Origin: Streptomyces sp. SAI-135
GTDB lineage: Bacteria; Actinomycetota; Actinomycetes; Streptomycetales; Streptomycetaceae
Length of the DNA: 64,000 bases
NCBI RefSeq assembly: GCF_029893805.1
Contig: NZ_JARXYP010000002.1
Coordinates: 558,001-622,000, forward strand
Direction of reading: 5' to 3'
The notes beneath the pieces were generated by a model, which saw nothing but the letters and a program-made list of their open reading frames with translations, was not told where the DNA came from and did no database searches. Positions within the stretch are counted from its first letter, which is position 1. Every line of letters begins with the position of its first letter. Below are positions 24,701-38,000 of this stretch, one piece after another. The position numbers and the translations under genes were made by a program.

Positions 24701-27700
24701 ACTCCACCAGCCGTGCGTGCACATCAGCAGAGACGACGAACTCGTTCGCGTGCCCGCGGTACGACGGCACGGCTGGACGCGGCCGATCTGCGGGCAGGGC
24801 CAGCTCCTCGGGCGCACCGTCCAACGTCGCGGCCCAGTAAGCCACCTGCCGCGATATCAGGCTCTCCGGATCGCTCTCGTCGCCGAGCAACTCCCGCTGC
24901 CACAGCGCGTAATCCGCGTACTGCACCGCCAGCGGCGCCCACTGCGGCAACCGGCCGCCATCGCACCGCGCCGCATACGCGACCGACAGATCCCGCGCCA
25001 ACGGCCCCTTCGACCAGCCGTCACTGGCGATGTGGTGCACCACCAGCACGAGCACACACTCGCCCGCGCCGGTCTCCAACAGCGAGCCCCGAAGGGGAAG
25101 TTCGGCCCCCAGATCGAACGGATGCCGCGCACGCTCCGCTATCGCGGCCGTGACCCGGTCCTCCGATGCACCGATGAGGTCCACGACCTCCAGCTGCCAG
25201 TGGAGCTCCTCGGAGGGGACGATCCGCTGGTACGGCTCGCCGTCCGCCGCCGGGAACGTCGTCCGCAGCACCTCGTGCCGGCCCATCACGTCCCGCAACG
25301 CCGCCGCCAGCGCGGCCCGGTCGACGTCCGCGGACAGCCGTAGCACCATCGGGATGTTGTACGTCGGGCTCGGCCCCTCCAACTGGGCCAGGAACCAGAG
25401 TCGGCGCTGCGCGTAGGACAGCGGCAGGCGCTCCGGCCGTTCCACCACTGTGAGCTCGGGCCGGGCGGGGCCGGTGTCCTGGGCGTCGAGCTCGGCGGCG
25501 AGACCGGCCGGGGTGGGTGTCTGGAACAGTACCCGGATCTCCACCTCGACGCCCAGCAGGGCCCGGATGCGGGAGATCAGGCGCACCGCGAGCAGGGAGT
25601 GCCCGCCCAGGGCGAAGAAGTCATCCTCGACCCCGACCGACTCCAGGCCCAGCACCTGCGCGAACGCGGTGCACAGAGCCTCTTCACGGGCGTTGGCCGG
25701 GGGACGGCTCACACCACCGGAGGCCGCATACTCGGGCGCCGGCAGCGCCCGCCGGTCGAGCTTGCCGTTCGACGTCAGGGGCAACGCGTCCAGTACCACG
25801 ACCGCCGACGGCACCATGTACTCCGGCAACCGGGCAGCAGCAAAGTCCTTCAACTGACCGCCGTCAAGGCTGTCTTCGGGATCGGCCGGAACGACGTAGG
25901 CAACCAGCCGGACATCGCCTGGGGTGTCCTCGCGGGCCACCACCGCAGCCCGATCGACCTCCGGATGCGCCGCAACCACTGCCTCGACCTCACCCGGCTC
26001 GATCCGGAACCCACGGATCTTCACCTGCTCATCAGCCCGCCCGGCGAACACCAACTGCCCCTGAGCGCTCCACCGCACCCGGTCCCCGGTGCGATACATC
26101 CGCTCACCCCGGCCGAACGGACACGCCACGAACCGCTCAGCAGACAACGGCGCATTGCCGACATAGCCACGCGCGAGCTGCGCCCCCGCGACATACAGCT
26201 CACCCGTCACACCGGGCGCCACCGGCCGCAGCCACTCATCCAGCACGAACACCCGCGTATTGGCGACGGGCGTTCCCACAGGTACCACGCCCCCGGACAC
26301 CGACTCCCCATCGAGGACGGTGGTCAGGACACCGATCGTGGTCTCGGTCGGCCCGTAGTGGTTGAACACCGCACACCCGCCGGTGCCCACGACCTCCCGC
26401 ACCCACTCCGGCGAGGCCGCCTCACCACCCAGCACCAGCGATCGCGACGGCAGCACCGGACCGATGCCGGCCACCGAGGAGAGCGCGGCCAGGTGGGAAG
26501 GCACCACCTTCATGTGCTGAATGCGGTGCTCCGCCACATAGCGGGCAACAGCACCCGCATCCACCACCGCGTCCGCGTCGAGGATATGCAGCTCACCACC
26601 AGTGGTCAGCGCCGTGAACACGACCGTGTTGCCGAGGTCGGTCACCTGGGCTTGAAGCAGCCCGTAGCGCTCATCCGGCTCACCCCAGCCCAACCGTCCC
26701 GGCACATCGCACACGTAGTTCGCCAAACCACCGTGGGTGACCGCCACACCTTTCGGCCGCCCCGTCGAACCCGACGTGTAGATGACATACGCGAGCCCGT
26801 CCCCGGCCACCGCCACTCCGGGCGCGGTGGGCTCCGCCGCCTCCAGCTGCATCGCCGTCAGCGGCGCGTCCAGCGCCACCACCCGCACGCGCCCCGCCGG
26901 CAGATCCCCGACCACATCCTCCATGCCCAACAACAGCACGGCCCGGCTGTCGGCCAGCATGAACGCGATCCGCTCCACCGGCAGAGCCGCATCCACCGGC
27001 AGATACGCCGCCCCCGCCTTCCACACCCCGAGAATCGCCGCGACCATGTCCACCCCACGCGGCAGACACAACCCCACCACCGACTCCGGCCCCACACCAA
27101 GACCCGTCAGGTAGCGGGCAAGCCGATTCGCGCGGGCATCCAGCTCCCCGTACGACACACCCACACCACCGGCGACCACCGCCACCGCCTCCGGCGACCG
27201 CCGCACCTGCTCCTCGAACAGCGCGACCACCGAAGTGTCCGGACGCTCCGCCGTGGTGTCGTTCCACTCCCCCACCACCCGCCACAGCTCCGCACCCGTC
27301 AACAGCTCAATGGCACGCACGCTCTCGTCCGGCGTGGCCGCGACCTGCTCCAGTACGCGCACCCACCATCTTGTGATCGACTCGAGCGTCGATGGTTCGA
27401 ACAGATCCGCAGCCACCGTCATCGCGCCGCGCAGCCCCGCCGGACGCCCCTGCTCGTCATGGGTCTCCGCGACCATCACGTCCAGGTCGAACTTCGCCCA
27501 ACGCCGGGTCGCCGATACGGGCTCGACGTGGACGCCGTCCAGGTCGAGAACCGCCTCAACGGTGTTCTGCTTCGTCAGGACGACCTGGAACAGCGGGTGT
27601 CGGGCCAGCGACCGCGACGGCGACAGCTCCTCCACCAACCGCTCGAAAGGCACGTCCTGATGCGCCAGCGCCTCAAGACTCCCTTCCCGCACCCGCGCCA

Positions 27701-30700
27701 GCACGTCACGGAACGTCGGATCACCACTCAGGTCCGTGCGCACGACCAGCGTGTTCAGGAAGCACCCGACAAGGTCGTCCAGCCCCTCATCGGTACGGCC
27801 CGCCACCGCCGAACCGATGGGAATGTCCGTGCCGGCCCCGAGCCGGGACAGCAGTACCGCGAGCGCGGCCTGCAAGACCATGAACACCGTCACGCCCTCG
27901 GCCCTGGCCAACTCCGCCAGCCCTGAGTGGACTTCGGCTGGTACCTGAAGCGGCAGGCTGTGCGCGCGGTGCGTGGCGGCGGCCGGGCGCTGATGGTCGT
28001 AGGGCAGCGCCAGCTCTTCCGGTGTGTCGCGCAGGGCCTCACGCCAGTACGCCATCTGGCGGGAGACGACGCTGTCCGGGTCGTTGTCGTCGCCGAGCAG
28101 CTCCCGCTGCCACAGCGTGTAGTCCGCGTACTGCACTGTCAGCGGTGTCCACTCGGGTTGCCGCCCCTGGCGGCGGGCCGCGTAGGCGAGCGACAGGTCG
28201 TGTGCCAACGGGCTCATCGACCAGCCGTCGGTGGCTATGTGGTGCAGCAGGAGAACGAGTACGTATTCGTCCGCGCTGGTCTGCAGCAGCGTCCCGCGGA
28301 TGGGGATGTCGTGCTCGATGTCGAGTACGTGCCGGGCGCGTTCGGCGACGGCGTTCACGACGTCGTCCTGCGACCCGGACGTGAGGTCGAGGTATTCCAG
28401 CTGCCAGTGGAGTTCCTCGGAGGGGACGATCCGCTGGTACGGCTCGCCGTCCGCCGCCGGGAAGGTCGTACGCAACGCTTCGTGCCGGCCGATGACATCA
28501 CGCAACGCCACGGCGAGCGTGTCGGCGTCCAGATCTCCGGTCAGCCGCAGCACGACGGGCAGGTTGTACGAGGGGTTGGGGCCCTCCAACTGGGCCAGGA
28601 ACCAGAGTCGGCGCTGCGCGTAGGACAGCGGCACGCGCTCCGGCCGTTCCACGACCGTGAGCTCGGGCCGGGCGGGGCCGGTGTCCTGGGCGTCGAGCTC
28701 GGCGGCGAGGCCGGCGGGGGTGGGTGTCTGGAACAGCACCCGAATCTCCAGCTCGATGCCCAGCAGCGCGCGGATGCGGGAGATCAGGCGGACGGCGAGC
28801 AGGGAGTGCCCGCCCAGGGCGAAGAAGTCGTCCTCGACTCCGACCGAGTCCGGTGCCAGGCCCAGCACCTGCGCGAACGCGGTGCACAGGGCTTCTTCGC
28901 GGGCGTTGGCCGGGGGACGGCTCACGCCACCGGAGGCCGCGTACTCAGGTGCTGGCAGCGCCCGCCGGTCCAGCTTGCCGTTCGACGTCAACGGGAGCGC
29001 GTCCAGCACCACGACCGCCGACGGCACCATGTACTCCGGCAAGCGGGTGGCGGCAAACGACTTGAGCTGGGCCTCGTCCAGCACGTCGTCCGCGTCGGCG
29101 GGAACGACGTAGGCAACCAGCCGGGCGTCACCCGGCGTGTCCTCGCGGGCCACGACCACAGCCCGGTCGACCTCGGGGTGAGCGGCGAGGACCGTCTCGA
29201 TCTCACCGGGCTCGATCCGGAACCCGCGGACCTTCACCTGCTCATCTGCCCGACCTGCGAACACCACCCGCCCGTCGGAAGTCCACCGCACCCGGTCCCC
29301 GGTGCGGTACATCCGCTCACCGGAACGGAACGGACAGGCCACAAACCGCTCAGCGGACAGCGGCGCATTGCCGACATAGCCACGCGCGAGTTGCGCCCCC
29401 GCGACATACAGCTCACCCGTCACACCGGGCGCCACCGGCCGCAGCCACTCATCCAGCACGAACACCCGCGTGTTCGCCACCGGCGTCCCCACAGGCACCA
29501 CACCCTGCGCGACGCTCGGCCCGTCCAGACTGCCGGTCAGCACGCCGATCGTGGTCTCGGTCGGCCCGTAGTGGTTGAACACCGCGCACACCCCGGCGTC
29601 CACGACCTCCCGCACCCACTCCGGCGAGGCCGCCTCGCCGCCCAGCACCAGGGACTTGCGGGGCAGTACCGGGCCGATCCCGGCCACCGACGAAAGCGCG
29701 GCAAGGTGGGAGGGCACTGCCTTGACGTGGTCAATCCGGTGCTCCGCCACGTAGCGGGCAACGGCACCCGCATCCACCACCGCGTCCGCGTCAAGGATGT
29801 GCAGCTCACCACCAGTGGTCAGCGCCGTGAACACGACCGTGTTGCCCAGGTCGGTCACCTGGGCCTGCAACAGCCCGTACCGCTCACCCGGCGCACCCCA
29901 GCCCAACCGGCCGGGAACACTGCTCACATAGTTCGCAAGCCCCCGCTGGGTGACCGCCACACCCTTCGGCCGCCCCGTCGAACCCGACGTATAGATGACA
30001 TACGCAAGCCCGTCCCCGGCCACCGCCACTCCGGGCGCGGTGGGCTCCGCCGCCTCAAGCTGCATCGCCGTCAGCGGCGCGTCCAGCGCCACCACCCGCA
30101 CCCGGCCCGCCGGCAGATCCCCGACCACATCCTCCATACCCAGCAACAGCACGGCCCGGCTGTCGGCCAGCATGAACGCGATCCGCTCCACCGGCAGAGC
30201 CGCATCCACCGGCAGATACGCCGCCCCCGCCTTCCACACACCCAACAGCGTGGCGATCATGTCGATGCCGCGGTCCATCGCCACCGCCACCACCGACTCC
30301 GGACCCACACCCTGCCCCCGCAAATAGCGGGCGAGCCGGTTCGCGCGAGCATCCAACTCGCCATACGTCACCCCGACGCCACCGGCAACCACCGCCGTCG
30401 CGCCCGGCGACCGCCGCGCCTGCTCCTCGAAGCCCTCGACAACCGTGGTAGGTGCTCCAGGCGCCTCGGTCTCGGTGTCGTTCCACTCCTCCAGCACCCG
30501 CCGCCGCTCGGCGCCGGTCAGTACCTGCATCTCGCGCAGCCGCCGGTCGGGGGAAGCAACGAGTTGGTGGAGCACCCGCGCCCACCGCTCGGCGATGGAC
30601 TCCACCGTCTCGGGGTCGAACAGATCCGCCGCCGCGGTCACTGCGCCGCGCAACCCAGCCGGCCGGCCGCGCGCGTCACGGGTCTCACCGACCATCACGT

Positions 30701-31856
30701 CCAGGTCGAACTTCGCCGCGGGCCGGTCCACCGGCAGCAGCTCAACGTCGACGCCTTCGAGTTGCAGCTCGGCCTCGCCCATCGCATGCGTGGTGAGGAC
30801 GATCTGGAAGAGCGGGTGCCGTGCCATCGACCGCGACGGCGCCAGTTCCTCCACCAGCCGCTCGAACGGCACATCCTGATAGGCCAGCGCCTCAAGGCTG
30901 CGCTCCCGCACCCGCGCCAGCACATCCCGGAACGTGGGATCACCGCTCAAGTCCGTCCGCACGACCAGCGTGTTCACGAAGCAGCCGACGAGGTCGTCCA
31001 GCCCTTCGTCCGTACGACCGGCCACCGCCGAACCGATCGGGATGTCCGAACCCGCGCCCAGCCGGGACAGCAGTACCGCGAGTGCGGCCTGCAAGACCAT
31101 GAACACCGTTACGCCCTCGGCCCGGGCCAACTCCACCAACCGGGCATGCACATCTGCGGGGACGGCGAAGTCGCGGGAGTGCCCGCGGTGCGAGGCGACG
31201 GAGGGACGTGGCCGGTCGGCGGGCAGGACCAGCTCGTCGGGGATGCCGGCCAATGCCTCGCGCCAGTAGTCCACCTGCCGCGACATCAGGCTCTGCGGGT
31301 CGTTCTCGTCGCCGAGCAGTTCCCGTTGCCACAGCGCGTAGTCGGCGTACTGCACCGGCAACGGCACCCAGTCCGGCTCCCGCCCGTCGCGCCGAGCCGC
31401 GTACGCGGTGGAGATGTCGCGGGCTAGCGGGCCCAGGGACCAACCGTCGCTGGCGATGTGGTGCAGCGCGAGCACCAGGACGTGCTCGTCGGCTCCGGTG
31501 CGCAGCAGCCATGCCCGGATCGGCGTGTCGGTGGCCAGGTCGAAGGCGTAGCGCGCTCGCTCCTCGATGGCCGCGTTCAGCTCGTCGGTGGTGGCCGCGC
31601 TCAGGTCGGCGGTCTGCAGCTGCCAGTCGAGCGTCTCCGGCGTCATGATGTGCTGGTACGGCTCGCCGTCCGTGGCCGGGAAGACCGTACGCAGCGACTC
31701 GTGTCGGCCGATGACGTCCAGCAATGCGGCGGCGAGAGCGTCCCGGTCCAGTTCGCCGGTGATACGGGCCACGGCAGTGCTGTTGTACATCGGGTTGGGG
31801 CCCTCTAGCCGACCGAGGAACCACAGCCGGCGCTGAGCGAATGACAACGGGATCAT
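15387..31856 (-). CDS. NRPS 2: modules 6-10
   Basis: This is a 5489-residue NRPS with five C-A-PCP modules. The start is ATG at 31856-31854, which shares a base with the NRPS 1 stop (TGATG), and the protein begins at [14 protein letters not shown]. An apparent upstream extension to 32111 only reads through the end of NRPS 1 in another frame and is rejected. The stop at 15387-15389 overlaps the NRPS 3 start. Four C domains are ordinary (HHIASDG or HHIATDG). The fifth, entering module 10, is dual-type (HHLVQDHTG). A-domain codes read Asp, Asp, Tyr-like, Hpg, Asp. The protein ends with [14 protein letters not shown] just after PCP 10, with no docking domain, TE or E domain visible. By colinearity it follows NRPS 1 and feeds NRPS 3. 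Confidence 0.97.
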   Translation of the reverse strand: MIPLSFAQRRLWFLGRLEGPNPMYNSTAVARITGELDRDALAAALLDVIGRHESLRTVFPATDGEPYQHIMTPETLDWQLQTADLSAATTDELNAAIEERARYAFDLATDTPIRAWLLRTGADEHVLVLALHHIASDGWSLGPLARDISTAYAARRDGREPDWVPLPVQYADYALWQRELLGDENDPQSLMSRQVDYWREALAGIPDELVLPADRPRPSVASHRGHSRDFAVPADVHARLVELARAEGVTVFMVLQAALAVLLSRLGAGSDIPIGSAVAGRTDEGLDDLVGCFVNTLVVRTDLSGDPTFRDVLARVRERSLEALAYQDVPFERLVEELAPSRSMARHPLFQIVLTTHAMGEAELQLEGVDVELLPVDRPAAKFDLDVMVGETRDARGRPAGLRGAVTAAADLFDPETVESIAERWARVLHQLVASPDRRLREMQVLTGAERRRVLEEWNDTETEAPGAPTTVVEGFEEQARRSPGATAVVAGGVGVTYGELDARANRLARYLRGQGVGPESVVAVAMDRGIDMIATLLGVWKAGAAYLPVDAALPVERIAFMLADSRAVLLLGMEDVVGDLPAGRVRVVALDAPLTAMQLEAAEPTAPGVAVAGDGLAYVIYTSGSTGRPKGVAVTQRGLANYVSSVPGRLGWGAPGERYGLLQAQVTDLGNTVVFTALTTGGELHILDADAVVDAGAVARYVAEHRIDHVKAVPSHLAALSSVAGIGPVLPRKSLVLGGEAASPEWVREVVDAGVCAVFNHYGPTETTIGVLTGSLDGPSVAQGVVPVGTPVANTRVFVLDEWLRPVAPGVTGELYVAGAQLARGYVGNAPLSAERFVACPFRSGERMYRTGDRVRWTSDGRVVFAGRADEQVKVRGFRIEPGEIETVLAAHPEVDRAVVVAREDTPGDARLVAYVVPADADDVLDEAQLKSFAATRLPEYMVPSAVVVLDALPLTSNGKLDRRALPAPEYAASGGVSRPPANAREEALCTAFAQVLGLAPDSVGVEDDFFALGGHSLLAVRLISRIRALLGIELEIRVLFQTPTPAGLAAELDAQDTGPARPELTVVERPERVPLSYAQRRLWFLAQLEGPNPSYNLPVVLRLTGDLDADTLAVALRDVIGRHEALRTTFPAADGEPYQRIVPSEELHWQLEYLDLTSGSQDDVVNAVAERARHVLDIEHDIPIRGTLLQTSADEYVLVLLLHHIATDGWSMSPLAHDLSLAYAARRQGRQPEWTPLTVQYADYTLWQRELLGDDNDPDSVVSRQMAYWREALRDTPEELALPYDHQRPAAATHRAHSLPLQVPAEVHSGLAELARAEGVTVFMVLQAALAVLLSRLGAGTDIPIGSAVAGRTDEGLDDLVGCFLNTLVVRTDLSGDPTFRDVLARVREGSLEALAHQDVPFERLVEELSPSRSLARHPLFQVVLTKQNTVEAVLDLDGVHVEPVSATRRWAKFDLDVMVAETHDEQGRPAGLRGAMTVAADLFEPSTLESITRWWVRVLEQVAATPDESVRAIELLTGAELWRVVGEWNDTTAERPDTSVVALFEEQVRRSPEAVAVVAGGVGVSYGELDARANRLARYLTGLGVGPESVVGLCLPRGVDMVAAILGVWKAGAAYLPVDAALPVERIAFMLADSRAVLLLGMEDVVGDLPAGRVRVVALDAPLTAMQLEAAEPTAPGVAVAGDGLAYVIYTSGSTGRPKGVAVTHGGLANYVCDVPGRLGWGEPDERYGLLQAQVTDLGNTVVFTALTTGGELHILDADAVVDAGAVARYVAEHRIQHMKVVPSHLAALSSVAGIGPVLPSRSLVLGGEAASPEWVREVVGTGGCAVFNHYGPTETTIGVLTTVLDGESVSGGVVPVGTPVANTRVFVLDEWLRPVAPGVTGELYVAGAQLARGYVGNAPLSAERFVACPFGRGERMYRTGDRVRWSAQGQLVFAGRADEQVKIRGFRIEPGEVEAVVAAHPEVDRAAVVAREDTPGDVRLVAYVVPADPEDSLDGGQLKDFAAARLPEYMVPSAVVVLDALPLTSNGKLDRRALPAPEYAASGGVSRPPANAREEALCTAFAQVLGLESVGVEDDFFALGGHSLLAVRLISRIRALLGVEVEIRVLFQTPTPAGLAAELDAQDTGPARPELTVVERPERLPLSYAQRRLWFLAQLEGPSPTYNIPMVLRLSADVDRAALAAALRDVMGRHEVLRTTFPAADGEPYQRIVPSEELHWQLEVVDLIGASEDRVTAAIAERARHPFDLGAELPLRGSLLETGAGECVLVLVVHHIASDGWSKGPLARDLSVAYAARCDGGRLPQWAPLAVQYADYALWQRELLGDESDPESLISRQVAYWAATLDGAPEELALPADRPRPAVPSYRGHANEFVVSADVHARLVELARAEGVTVFMVLQAALAVLLSRLGAGTDIPIGSAVAGRTDEGLDDLVGFFINTLVIRTDLTGDPTFQDVLARVRERSLEALAHQDVPFERLVEELSPTRSLARHPLFQVMLTLQNLDERHPADLPDGRLPVVAGVSGAAGALTAVSKFDLDVVVREVLTPDGGAAGLRGSFGGAADLFDTESVAALTERWVRVLEQMAVAPEQRLHDVQVLSDAESRQLAGQWSAAEDLGSAASVIELFEAQVLRTPGGPALLGDGVEVSYAELDARANRLARHLLGRGVGAESVVAVVLERGADLIAALLGVLKAGAAYLPIDPRQPAERLGYMLADSGAQHVVTSRACARLLDDAAMATEPPRTVVDDPSVAEGIAHQDAVAVTEAERGGAVLAEQAAYVIYTSGSTGRPKGVVLSHAGAVNLARAQARRLGVEPGSRVLQFASAGFDAATSELLMALTAGAALVVAPAETLAPGAGLAEVVARWRVSHATLPPAVLAVEQAADYSSLRTLVSAGSALDARVAARWAQGRDLVNAYGPTETTVCATMSAPLAGDGAGGVAGPAGGKSPDVGEGPAGGMVGLVDLGSPIANTRVFVLDEWLRPVAPGVTGELYVAGVQLARGYAGNGPLTSERFTACPYPLNGSGERMYRTGDRVRRTSDGRLVFAGRADDQVKIRGFRIEPGEVQAVVAAHPGVAQAAVVAHADGADELRLVAYVVPVAGDPTAAGTGTGAGNGAGVDTDQARRALPEDVRSLVRERLPEYMVPSAVVVLDALPLTVNGKVDRAALPAPHLTAGGSGRAPADAREELLCAAFAQVLGVESVGVDDDFFALGGHSLLAARLISRIRVLLGVEVTIRSLFQTPTPAGLAALVAEREAEGAERPSLTESRERPERVPLSFAQQRLWFLAQLEGSDLGTYNTPSVLRLSGAVDRVALERALRDVIGRHEVLRTVFPAVDGEPYQRVLSVEELDWHLEVVDLLGTPAENMTPVGPSADDPTADAVAQRARRAFDLAVEVPIRASLLRTGADEWVLVLVVHHIASDGWSMGPLARDLMAAYSARCDGGRPPEWAPLPVQYADYALWQRELLGAESDPDSLLSRQVDYWREALAGAPEELELPFDRPRPTVAGHRAHNVHVDLNAEAHARLVELARTEGVTVFMVLQAALAVLLSRLGAGEDIPIGSAVAGRTDEGLDDLVGFFVNTLVIRTDLSGDPTFRDVLVRVRERSLEALAHQDVPFERLVLELAPTRSLARHPLFQVTLNLQNLEQRGVDDVVRSSRLPVVEEPPGEADRLAAVSKFDLEVVARETRDAQRRPNGLWLSVSGAVDLFDAVSVERIAQRLLRVLEQVLAAPGVRVRQVGVLSEAEFHQVVEEWNDTAVPPPAELVVDRFERWVSRTPERVALVGADGAELTYADLDARANGVARRLADLGVGPESTVGVVLDRGIDLVVALLGVWKAGAAFVPVDPEYPAERTTFMLTDSAAACVLTSNVYASRITGLPSIEVAGVGPSAEFAPSAGRGPAGHRPADRSSDGLAYVMYTSGSTGRPKGVAVTHGDVAALVSDRCWGLTPDSAVLFHAPHVFDVSVYEVWAPLVAGARVVVAPAGRVDGALIRRCGASHVHVTAGLFRVLAAEDPECFAGTVEVLTGGDVVSAPAVDRVLRACPDVRVRHLYGPTEVTLCATQAQVSQPVGSVLPIGRPLDGVRALVLDDSLHPVPAGVVGELYVAGAGLARGYVDRPGLTADRFVACPYPLDGVGSGERMYRTGDRVRWTADGQLLFGGRADDQVKIRGFRIEPGEVEAALLAHPDVVQAAVVAREDTPGDTRLVAYAVPVSVTDTGIEVDLDTDGAGLREFLAAHLPDYMVPSAVLVLDGLPLTSNGKLDRKSLPAPRFTTDTPSRAPGNAREEVLCQVFADVLDTDSGTVGVDDDFFALGGHSLLAVRLVERLRMRGLVVSVGALFEAPTPAGLAAVAETAGTTSDATVVASGGIPVGTSRITPEMVPLVNLSETEIEQVTSSVPGGAANVADIYPLAPLQEGLLFHHLLAEGGVDAYVTVVVLEFDDGRRLDAFTAALQQVVDRHDVFRTSVVWEGVAEPVQVVWREARLPVASVDLAPETVADPVADLIGAVGRSMDLAAAPLMDVHTARTADGRHLGLLRMHHLVQDHTGMALLLEEVRAFMRGEGARLPAPVPFRDFVAQARTEVSAEEHAAYFAELLGDVTEPTAPFGLLDVRGEGGEVERAHRPVTDGVAARVRQVASRLGVSPATVWHVAWARVLAAVSGRDDVVFGTVLLGRMSAGAGTDRALGLFMNTLPARVDTHGVGVKAAVAAMRAQLAGLVAHEHAPLAVAQQASGIVGDAPLFTSLFNYRHSDRAQGVDGYADDSLGIRAVSTEQHDNYPLSVSVSDMGERGYALSVGATAPADAGLVADLVHTAVDNLSAALEAALDGGPDTRLAAVDVLDAARREQVLRRWNDTTSPARATSAPTTHGPAPDTVLDRFEAQVRRTPEAVSVVADGTELSYAELDVRANRLAHHLVAQGAGPESVVAVVMDRGMDVTTALLAVWKAGAAYLPLDPQQPSERLGHLLADSGTTCVLTSRSVRAVLPEAGPEADGVTSILVVDDPVTAVRLAELPGTAPVRPDGGVRALPDQSAYVVYTSGSTGRPKGVVVTHRGLANYMAAVPERLGWGGAGERYGLLQAQVTDLGNTVVFTSLTTGGQLHILGAGTVVDAEAVAHYLREHRIDHLKAVPSHLAALSAEIGMGPVLPRRSLVLGGEAASPDWVREVLDTGACAVFNHYGPTETTVGVLTTALDDDTLASGDLPVGAPLADTRVFVLDRWLRPVAPGVTGELYIAGAQLARGYAGNEPLTAERFVACPYPVGGSGERMYRTGDLARWTTDGQIVFAGRADDQVKIRGYRIEPGEVQAAVAAHPEVGQVAVVAREEGPGNARLVAYVVPAADLTQKAPAAELAASVRQFTHNRLPDHMVPSTVVVLDALPLTGSGKLDRRALPAPEHTASGGASRPPADAREEALCAAFAQVLGVESVGAEDDFFALGGHSLLAIRLISRIRSVLGAEADIRMLFQHPTPAALAVGLRNPRRSKPERPALRPMRRETRS
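18790..22060 (-). other. NRPS module 9: C-A(Hpg)-PCP
   Basis: The A domain reads FDVSVY, HVHVTAG, VLTGGD, HLYG and TEVTLC, giving DVYHLGLLC(K). This is very close to the Hpg codes of glycopeptide and CDA synthetases (DIYHLGLLCK or DIFHLGLLCK). It is the only Hpg-type domain in view and links the NRPS to the HmaS/Hmo-HpgT genes. The PCP (about 18830-18990) has VERLRMRG and belongs to the type found before dual C domains, so D-Hpg is predicted. Confidence 0.85.
22060..25430 (-). other. NRPS module 8: C-A(Tyr-like)-PCP
   Basis: The A domain reads FDAATS, HATLPP, LVSAGSA, NAYG and TETTVC, giving DASTVAAVC(K), a code reported for Tyr-type substrates. A Gly/Pro-rich insertion of about 25 residues lies between A5 and A6. 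It contains a 15-bp direct repeat (22992-23006 and 23028-23042) encoding PAGG twice. The residue could be a target of the CmlA-like hydroxylase, but nothing in the sequence proves that. Confidence 0.75.
25430..28640 (-). other. NRPS module 7: C-A(Asp)-PCP
   Basis: The C domain has [10 protein letters not shown]. The A-domain code is DLTKVGHIG(K), read as Asp. The A domain is nearly identical in DNA to those of modules 4 and 5, including the IQHMKVVPS variant, whereas modules 6 and 11 have HVKAVPS. Confidence 0.8.
28640..31856 (-). other. NRPS module 6: C-A(Asp)-PCP
   Basis: The C domain begins at the N terminus (MIPLSFAQ) and has [10 protein letters not shown]. The A-domain code is DLTKVGHIG(K), read as Asp. 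It matches module 11 closely around the substrate pocket. The PCP is of the ordinary ISRIR type. Confidence 0.8.
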
Positions 31857-34800
31857 CAGTGCTCCTCCATACGCATCGGCCGCAGTGCCGGCCTTTCCGG
31901 CCGAGCCGGCTGTTGGTCGAGCTCGGCGGCGAGGCCCGCCGGGGTGGGTGTCTGGAACAGCACCCGGATCTCGACCTCGGCGCCCAGCAGGGCCCGGATG
32001 CGGGAGATCAGGCGCACGGCGAGCAGGGAGTGCCCGCCCAGGGCGAAGAAGTCGTCCTCGACACCGACCGAGTCCGGTGCCAGGCTCAGCACCTGCGCGA
32101 ACGCGGTGCACAGGGCTTCTTCGCGGGCGTTGGCCGGGGGACGGCTCACACCACCCGAGGCCGCGTACTCGGGCGCCGGCAGCGCCCGCCGGTCCAGCTT
32201 GCCGTTCGACGTCAGGGGCAATGCGTCCAGCACCACGACCGCCGACGGCACCATGTACTCCGGCAACCGGGCAGCGGCAAAGTCCTTCAACTGACCGCCA
32301 TCCAGAGCATCTTCCGGATCAGCCGCTACGACGTAAGCCACTAGGCGGACGTCCCCCGGGGTGTCCTCGCGGGCCACCACCACAGCCCGATCGACCTCCG
32401 GATGCGCCGCGACCACCGCCTCGACCTCACCAGGCTCGATCCGGAACCCACGGATCTTGACCTGGTCATCCACGCGCCCGGCGAACACCAACTGCCCCCG
32501 AGGGCTCCACCGCACCCGGTCCCCGGTGCGATACATCCGCTCCCCGGAACGGAACGGACAGGCTACGAACCGCTCAGCGGACAGCGGTGTGTTGCCGACG
32601 TATCCACGTGCCAACTGCGCCCCCGCGACATACAGCTCCCCCGTCACACCGGGCGCCACCGGCCGCAGCCACTCATCCAGCACGAAGGCCCGGGTGTTGG
32701 CAACGGGCGTTCCCACCGGTACCACGCCCCCGGACACCGACTCCCGATCGAGGCCGGTGGTCAGGACGCCGATGGTGGTCTCGGTCGGCCCGTAGTGGTT
32801 GAACACCGCGCACCCGCCGGTGCCTACGACCTCCCGCACCCACTCCGGCGAGGCCGCCTCACCACCCAGCACCACGGATCGCGACGGCAGCACCGGACCG
32901 ATGCCGGCCACCGAGGAGAGCGCGGCCAGGTGGGAAGGCACCACCTTCATGTGCTGGATGCGGTGCTCCGCCACGTAGCGGGCAACGGCGCCCGCGTCCA
33001 CCACCGCGTCCGCGTCGAGAATGTGCAGCTCGCCGCCGGTGGTCAGCGCGGTGAACACGACCGTGTTGCCGAGGTCGGTCACCTGGGCCTGCAACAGCCC
33101 GTAGCGCTCACCCGGCTCACCCCAACCCAACCGTCCCGGCACATCGCACACGTAGTTCGCCAACCCACCGTGGGTGACCGCCACACCCTTCGGCCGGCCC
33201 GTCGAACCCGACGTATAGATGACGTAGGCGAGCGCATCAGCACAGACCTCTGCCCCGGGCGCCTCCGGTTCGGCGGCAGCGAGCTGCATCGCTGTCAGCG
33301 GCGCGTCCAGCGCGACCACCCGCACCCGACCGGCCGGCAAGTCTCCGACGACGTCTTCCATGCCCAGCAACAGCACGGCCCGACTGTCGGCGAGCATGAA
33401 CGCGATCCGCTCCACCGGCAGAGCCGCATCCACCGGCAAATACGCCGCCCCCGCCTTCCACACACCCAACAGCGTGGCGATCATGTCCACGCCCCGGTCC
33501 ATCGCCACCGCGACCACGGACTCCGCGCCGACCCCCTGGCCCCGCAGGTAGTGAGCCAACCGATTGGCCCGGACGTCCAACTCCTCGTACGACAGCCCCA
33601 CTTCACCCGAGACCACGGCCACCGCACCCGGCGTCCGCCGCACCTGCTCCTCGAACAGCGCGACCACCGACGTGTCCGGACGCTCGACCGCAGTGTCGTT
33701 CCAGTCGTCCAAGAGCTGTCGCATCTCCGCGTCAGCGACGACGTCCACCTCGCGCAGGCGCAGCTCCGGCCCATGGGCCACCTGCTCCAGGACGCGGACC
33801 CACCGCTCCGCGACGGACTTCACCGTCGCGGCCTCGAAGAGATCGGCTGCCACTGTCACGGAACCCCGCAGCCCCGCCGGACGACCCTGCTCGTCATGGG
33901 TCTCACCGACCATCACGTCCAGATCGAACTTGGCCGCGGGCCGGGTGATCGGAAGCAACTCGACTTCGAGATCGTCCAGTTCGAGCATCGACTCGCCCAT
34001 GGCGTCGGTGGTCAGCACGACCTGGAAGAGCGGGTGCCGGGCCATCGACCGTGACGGCGCCAGTTCCTCCACCAGCCGCTCGAACGGCACGTCCTGATGC
34101 GCCAGCGCCTCAAGACTGCGCTCACGCACCCGCACCAGCACGTCACGGAACGTCGGATCACCACTCAGGTCCGTACGCACGACCAGCGTGTTCACGAAGC
34201 AGCCGACGAGATCGTCCAAGCCCTCGTCCGTACGGCCCGCCACCGCCGAACCGATGGGAATGTCCGTGCCCGCACCCAGCCGGGACAGCAGTACCGCGAG
34301 CGCGGCCTGCAAGACCATGAACACCGTCACGCCCTCGGCCCTCGCCAGCTCAGCCAGTCCTGAGTGGACTTCGGCCGGTACCTGAAGCGGCAGGCTGTGC
34401 GCGCGGTGCGTGGCGGTGACCGGGCGGGAGTGGTCGAAGGGAAGGGCCAGTTCCTCCGGCGCGCCGTCCAGGGCACCGCGCCAGTAGTCGATCTGACGGG
34501 AGAGCCGGCTCTCCGGATCGTCCTCGTCGCCCAGCAGCCCGCGCTGCCAGAGCGTGTAGTCGGCGTACTGCACCGGCAGCGGCGCCCACTCGGGCCGCTC
34601 CCCCCGGCGGCGAGCCGCGTAGGCGCGCGCGAGGTCGGTGGCCAGCGGTGTCATGGACCAGCCGTCACTGGCGATGTGATGGACGACCAGGACCAACTGG
34701 TGTTCCCGGGTGCCCGTCCTGAGCAGCGTGGCACGGATCGGCAGCTCGGCCGACAGGTCGAAGGCGTAATGTGCCCGTTCCCGGATCGCCGCCTCCAGTT

Positions 34801-35075
34801 CCTCCGTGGTCACGGCCGTTGCGTCGACGTACTCGAGGGCCCAGTCCAGATCCTCGATCGGCTGGACGCGCTGGTACGGCTCCCCGTCGGCGGCCGGGAA
34901 CGTCGTACGCAACGCCTCATGACGGCACACGACATCGCGCAGCGCCTCGGCGAACGCGCCGGTGTCCAAGTCCCCCGTGAGGCGCAGCACGTTGGGCGCG
35001 TTGTACGTGGCACTGTCGCCCTCCAGTTGGGCCAGGAACCAGAGTCGGCGCTGTGCGAAGGACAGTGGCACGCGC
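31856..35075 (-). other. NRPS module 5: C-A(Asp)-PCP
   Basis: The C domain has [10 protein letters not shown]. The A domain reads DLTKVGHIG(K), an Asp code. It ends NRPS 1. The tail after the PCP ([10 protein letters not shown]) matches the tail of NRPS 2, suggesting that these termini are equivalent cut points in the PCP-C linker. Confidence 0.8.
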
Positions 35076-38000
35076 TCCGGCCGTTCCACGACCGTGAGTT
35101 CAGGTCGGGCCGGGCCGGTGTCCTTCACTTCGAGGTGCGCGGCGAGGCCGGCGGGGGTGGGTGTCTGGAACAGCACCCGGATCTCGACCTCGATGCCCAG
35201 CAGGGCCCGGACGCGGGAGATCAGGCGCACCGCCAGCAGCGAGTGCCCGCCCAGGGCGAAGAAGTCGTCCTCGACACCGACCGAGTCCGGCGCCAGGCCC
35301 AACACCTGGGCGAACGCGATGCACAGAGCCTCTTCACGGGCGTTGGCCGGGGGACGGCTCACACCACCCGAGGCCGCGTACTCGGGTGCCGGCAGCGCCC
35401 GCCGGTCCAGCTTGCCGTTCGACGTCAACGGGAGCGCGTCCAGCACCACGACCGCCGACGGCACCATGTACTCCGGCAACCGAGCTGCGGCAAACCCCTT
35501 GAGCTGGGCCTCGTCCAGCACGTCGTCCGCGTCGGCGGGAACGACGTAGGCGACCAGCCGGGCGTCACCCGGCGTGTCCTCGCGGGCCACGACCACGGCC
35601 CGGTCGACCTCGGGGTGAGCGGCGAGGACCGTCTCGATCTCGCCGGGCTCGATCCGGAACCCGCGGATCTTCACCTGCTCATCTGCCCGCCCTGCGAAGA
35701 CCACCTTGCCGTCGGAAGTCCACCGCACCCGGTCCCCGGTGCGGTACATCCGCTCACCACGGAGGAACGGGGAAGCCACGAACCGCTCAGACGTCAGTGG
35801 GCCGTTCCCGGTGTAGCCGCGGGCGAGTTGCGCTCCGGCGACATACAGCTCACCCGTCACTCCGGGCGCCACCGGCCGCAGCCACTCGTCCAGCACGAAC
35901 ACCCGCGTATTGGCGACGGGCGTTCCCACCGGTACCACGCCCCCGGACAACGACTCCTGGTCGAGGTCGGTGGTCAGGACGCCGATCGTGGTCTCGGTCG
36001 GCCCGTAGTGGTTGAACACCGCGCACCCGCCGGTGCCCACGACCTCCCGCACCCACTCCGGCGAGGCCGCCTCACCACCCAGCACCAGCGATCGCGACGG
36101 CAGCACCGGCCCGATGCCGGCCACCGACGACAACGCGGCCAGATGAGAAGGCACCACCTTCATGTGCTGGATGCGGTGCTCCGCCACGTAGCGGGCAACG
36201 GCGCCCGCGTCGACCACCGCGTCCGCGTCGAGGATGTGCAGCTCACCACCGGTGGTCAGCGCTGTGAAGACGACCGTGTTGCCCAGGTCTGTCACCTGGG
36301 CTTGCAGCAGCCCGTAGCGCTCACCAGGCTCACCCCAGCCCAACCGCCCCGGCACATCGCACACGTAGTTCGCAAGCCCCCGCTGGGTTACCGCCACACC
36401 CTTAGGCCGCCCCGTAGAACCCGACGTATAGATGACGTACGCCGTGTGCTCCGCCAGCAGCTCCGGCCCGTCCGACAGGGGCCCGTCCCCGAGCTGCTCC
36501 AGCTGCATGGCCGTCAGCGGCGCGTCCAGCGCGACCACCCGCACCCGGCCCGCCGGCAGATCCCCGACCACCTCCTCCATGCCCAGCAACAGCACGGCCC
36601 GGCTGTCGGCCAGCATGAACGCGATCCGCTCCACCGGCAGAGCCGCATCCACCGGCAAATACGCCGCCCCCGCCTTCCACACACCCAACAGCGTGGCGAT
36701 CATGTCGATGCCGCGGTCCATCGCCACCGCCACCACCGACTCCGGACCCACACCCTGCCCCCGCAAATAGCGGGCGAGCCGGTTCGCGCGAGCATCCAAC
36801 TCGCCATACGTAACCCCGACGCCACCGGCGACCACCGCCGTCGCGCCCGGCGACCGCCGTGCCCCCGCCTCGAACAACCCCAACACGGTCTCGCCGACCG
36901 GCTCCACCGCGGTGTCGTTCCAGTCGTCCAGGACCCGCCTGAGCTCGGCATCGCTGACCAGCTCGACCTCGCGCACGTGACGTGCCGGGTCCTCGGCCAC
37001 CTGCTCCAGGACGCGGACCCACCGCTCCGCGACGGACTTCACCGTCGCGGCCTCGAAGAGATCGGCTGCCACCGTCACGGAACCCCGCAGCCCCGCCGGA
37101 CGACCCTGCTCGTCATAGGTCTCACCGACCATCACGTCCAGGTCGAACTTGGCCACGGGCCGTTCGACGGAGACCAACTCGACTCCCATGCCCGGGATGT
37201 CGAGGGCGGCGTCGATGGTGTTCTCCATCGTGAGCACGACCTGGAAGAGCGGGTGCCGGGCCATCGACCGTGACGGCGCCAGTTCCTCCACCAGCCGCTC
37301 GAACGGCACGTCCTGATGCGCCAGCGCTTCGAGACTGCGCTCACGCACCCGCGCCAGCACGTCACGAAACGTCGGATCACCACTCAAGTCCGTACGCACG
37401 ACCAGCGTGTTCACGAAGCAGCCGACGAGATCGTCCAAACCCTCGTCCGTACGGCCCGCCACCGCCGAACCGATGGGAATGTCCGTGCCCGCACCGAGCC
37501 CGGACAGCAGCACCGCCAGCGCGGCCTGCAACACCATGAACACCGTCACCCCCTCGGCCCTCGCAACCTGCACCAGCCGGGCATGCACCTCGGCCGGCAC
37601 CTCCAGCGGTACGCCGTGGCCGCGGTGGGTGGCGACAGCGGGGCGGGAGTGGTCGAAGGGGAGGGCCAGTTCCTCCGGTGCGTCGGCCAAGGCCGTGCGC
37701 CAGTAGTCGATCTGACGGGACATCAGGCTGTCCGGGTCGTTCTCGTCGCCGAGCAGCTCGCGCTGCCAGAGTGCGTAGTCCGCGTACTGCACGCTCAGGG
37801 GGGTCCACTCCGGCGCCTGGCCCGCGCACCGTGCGGCGTAGGCGGCGGAGAGGTCGCGTGCGAGCGGTGCCAGTGACCAACCGTCGCTGGCGATGTGGTG
37901 GGCCACCAGCATCAGACCGTGCTCGTCCGGGCCGGTGCGCAGGAGCCACGCCTTGAAGGGCACGTCCTGCGCGAGGTCGAAGGCGTGTCGGGCGCGCTGC

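Noticed and set aside
31857..32111. N-terminal extension of NRPS 2 by 85 residues
   Set aside because: It reads Arg/Pro-rich nonsense in another frame of the NRPS 1 end. The TGATG overlap and the C1 motif at the new start fix the start at 31856.
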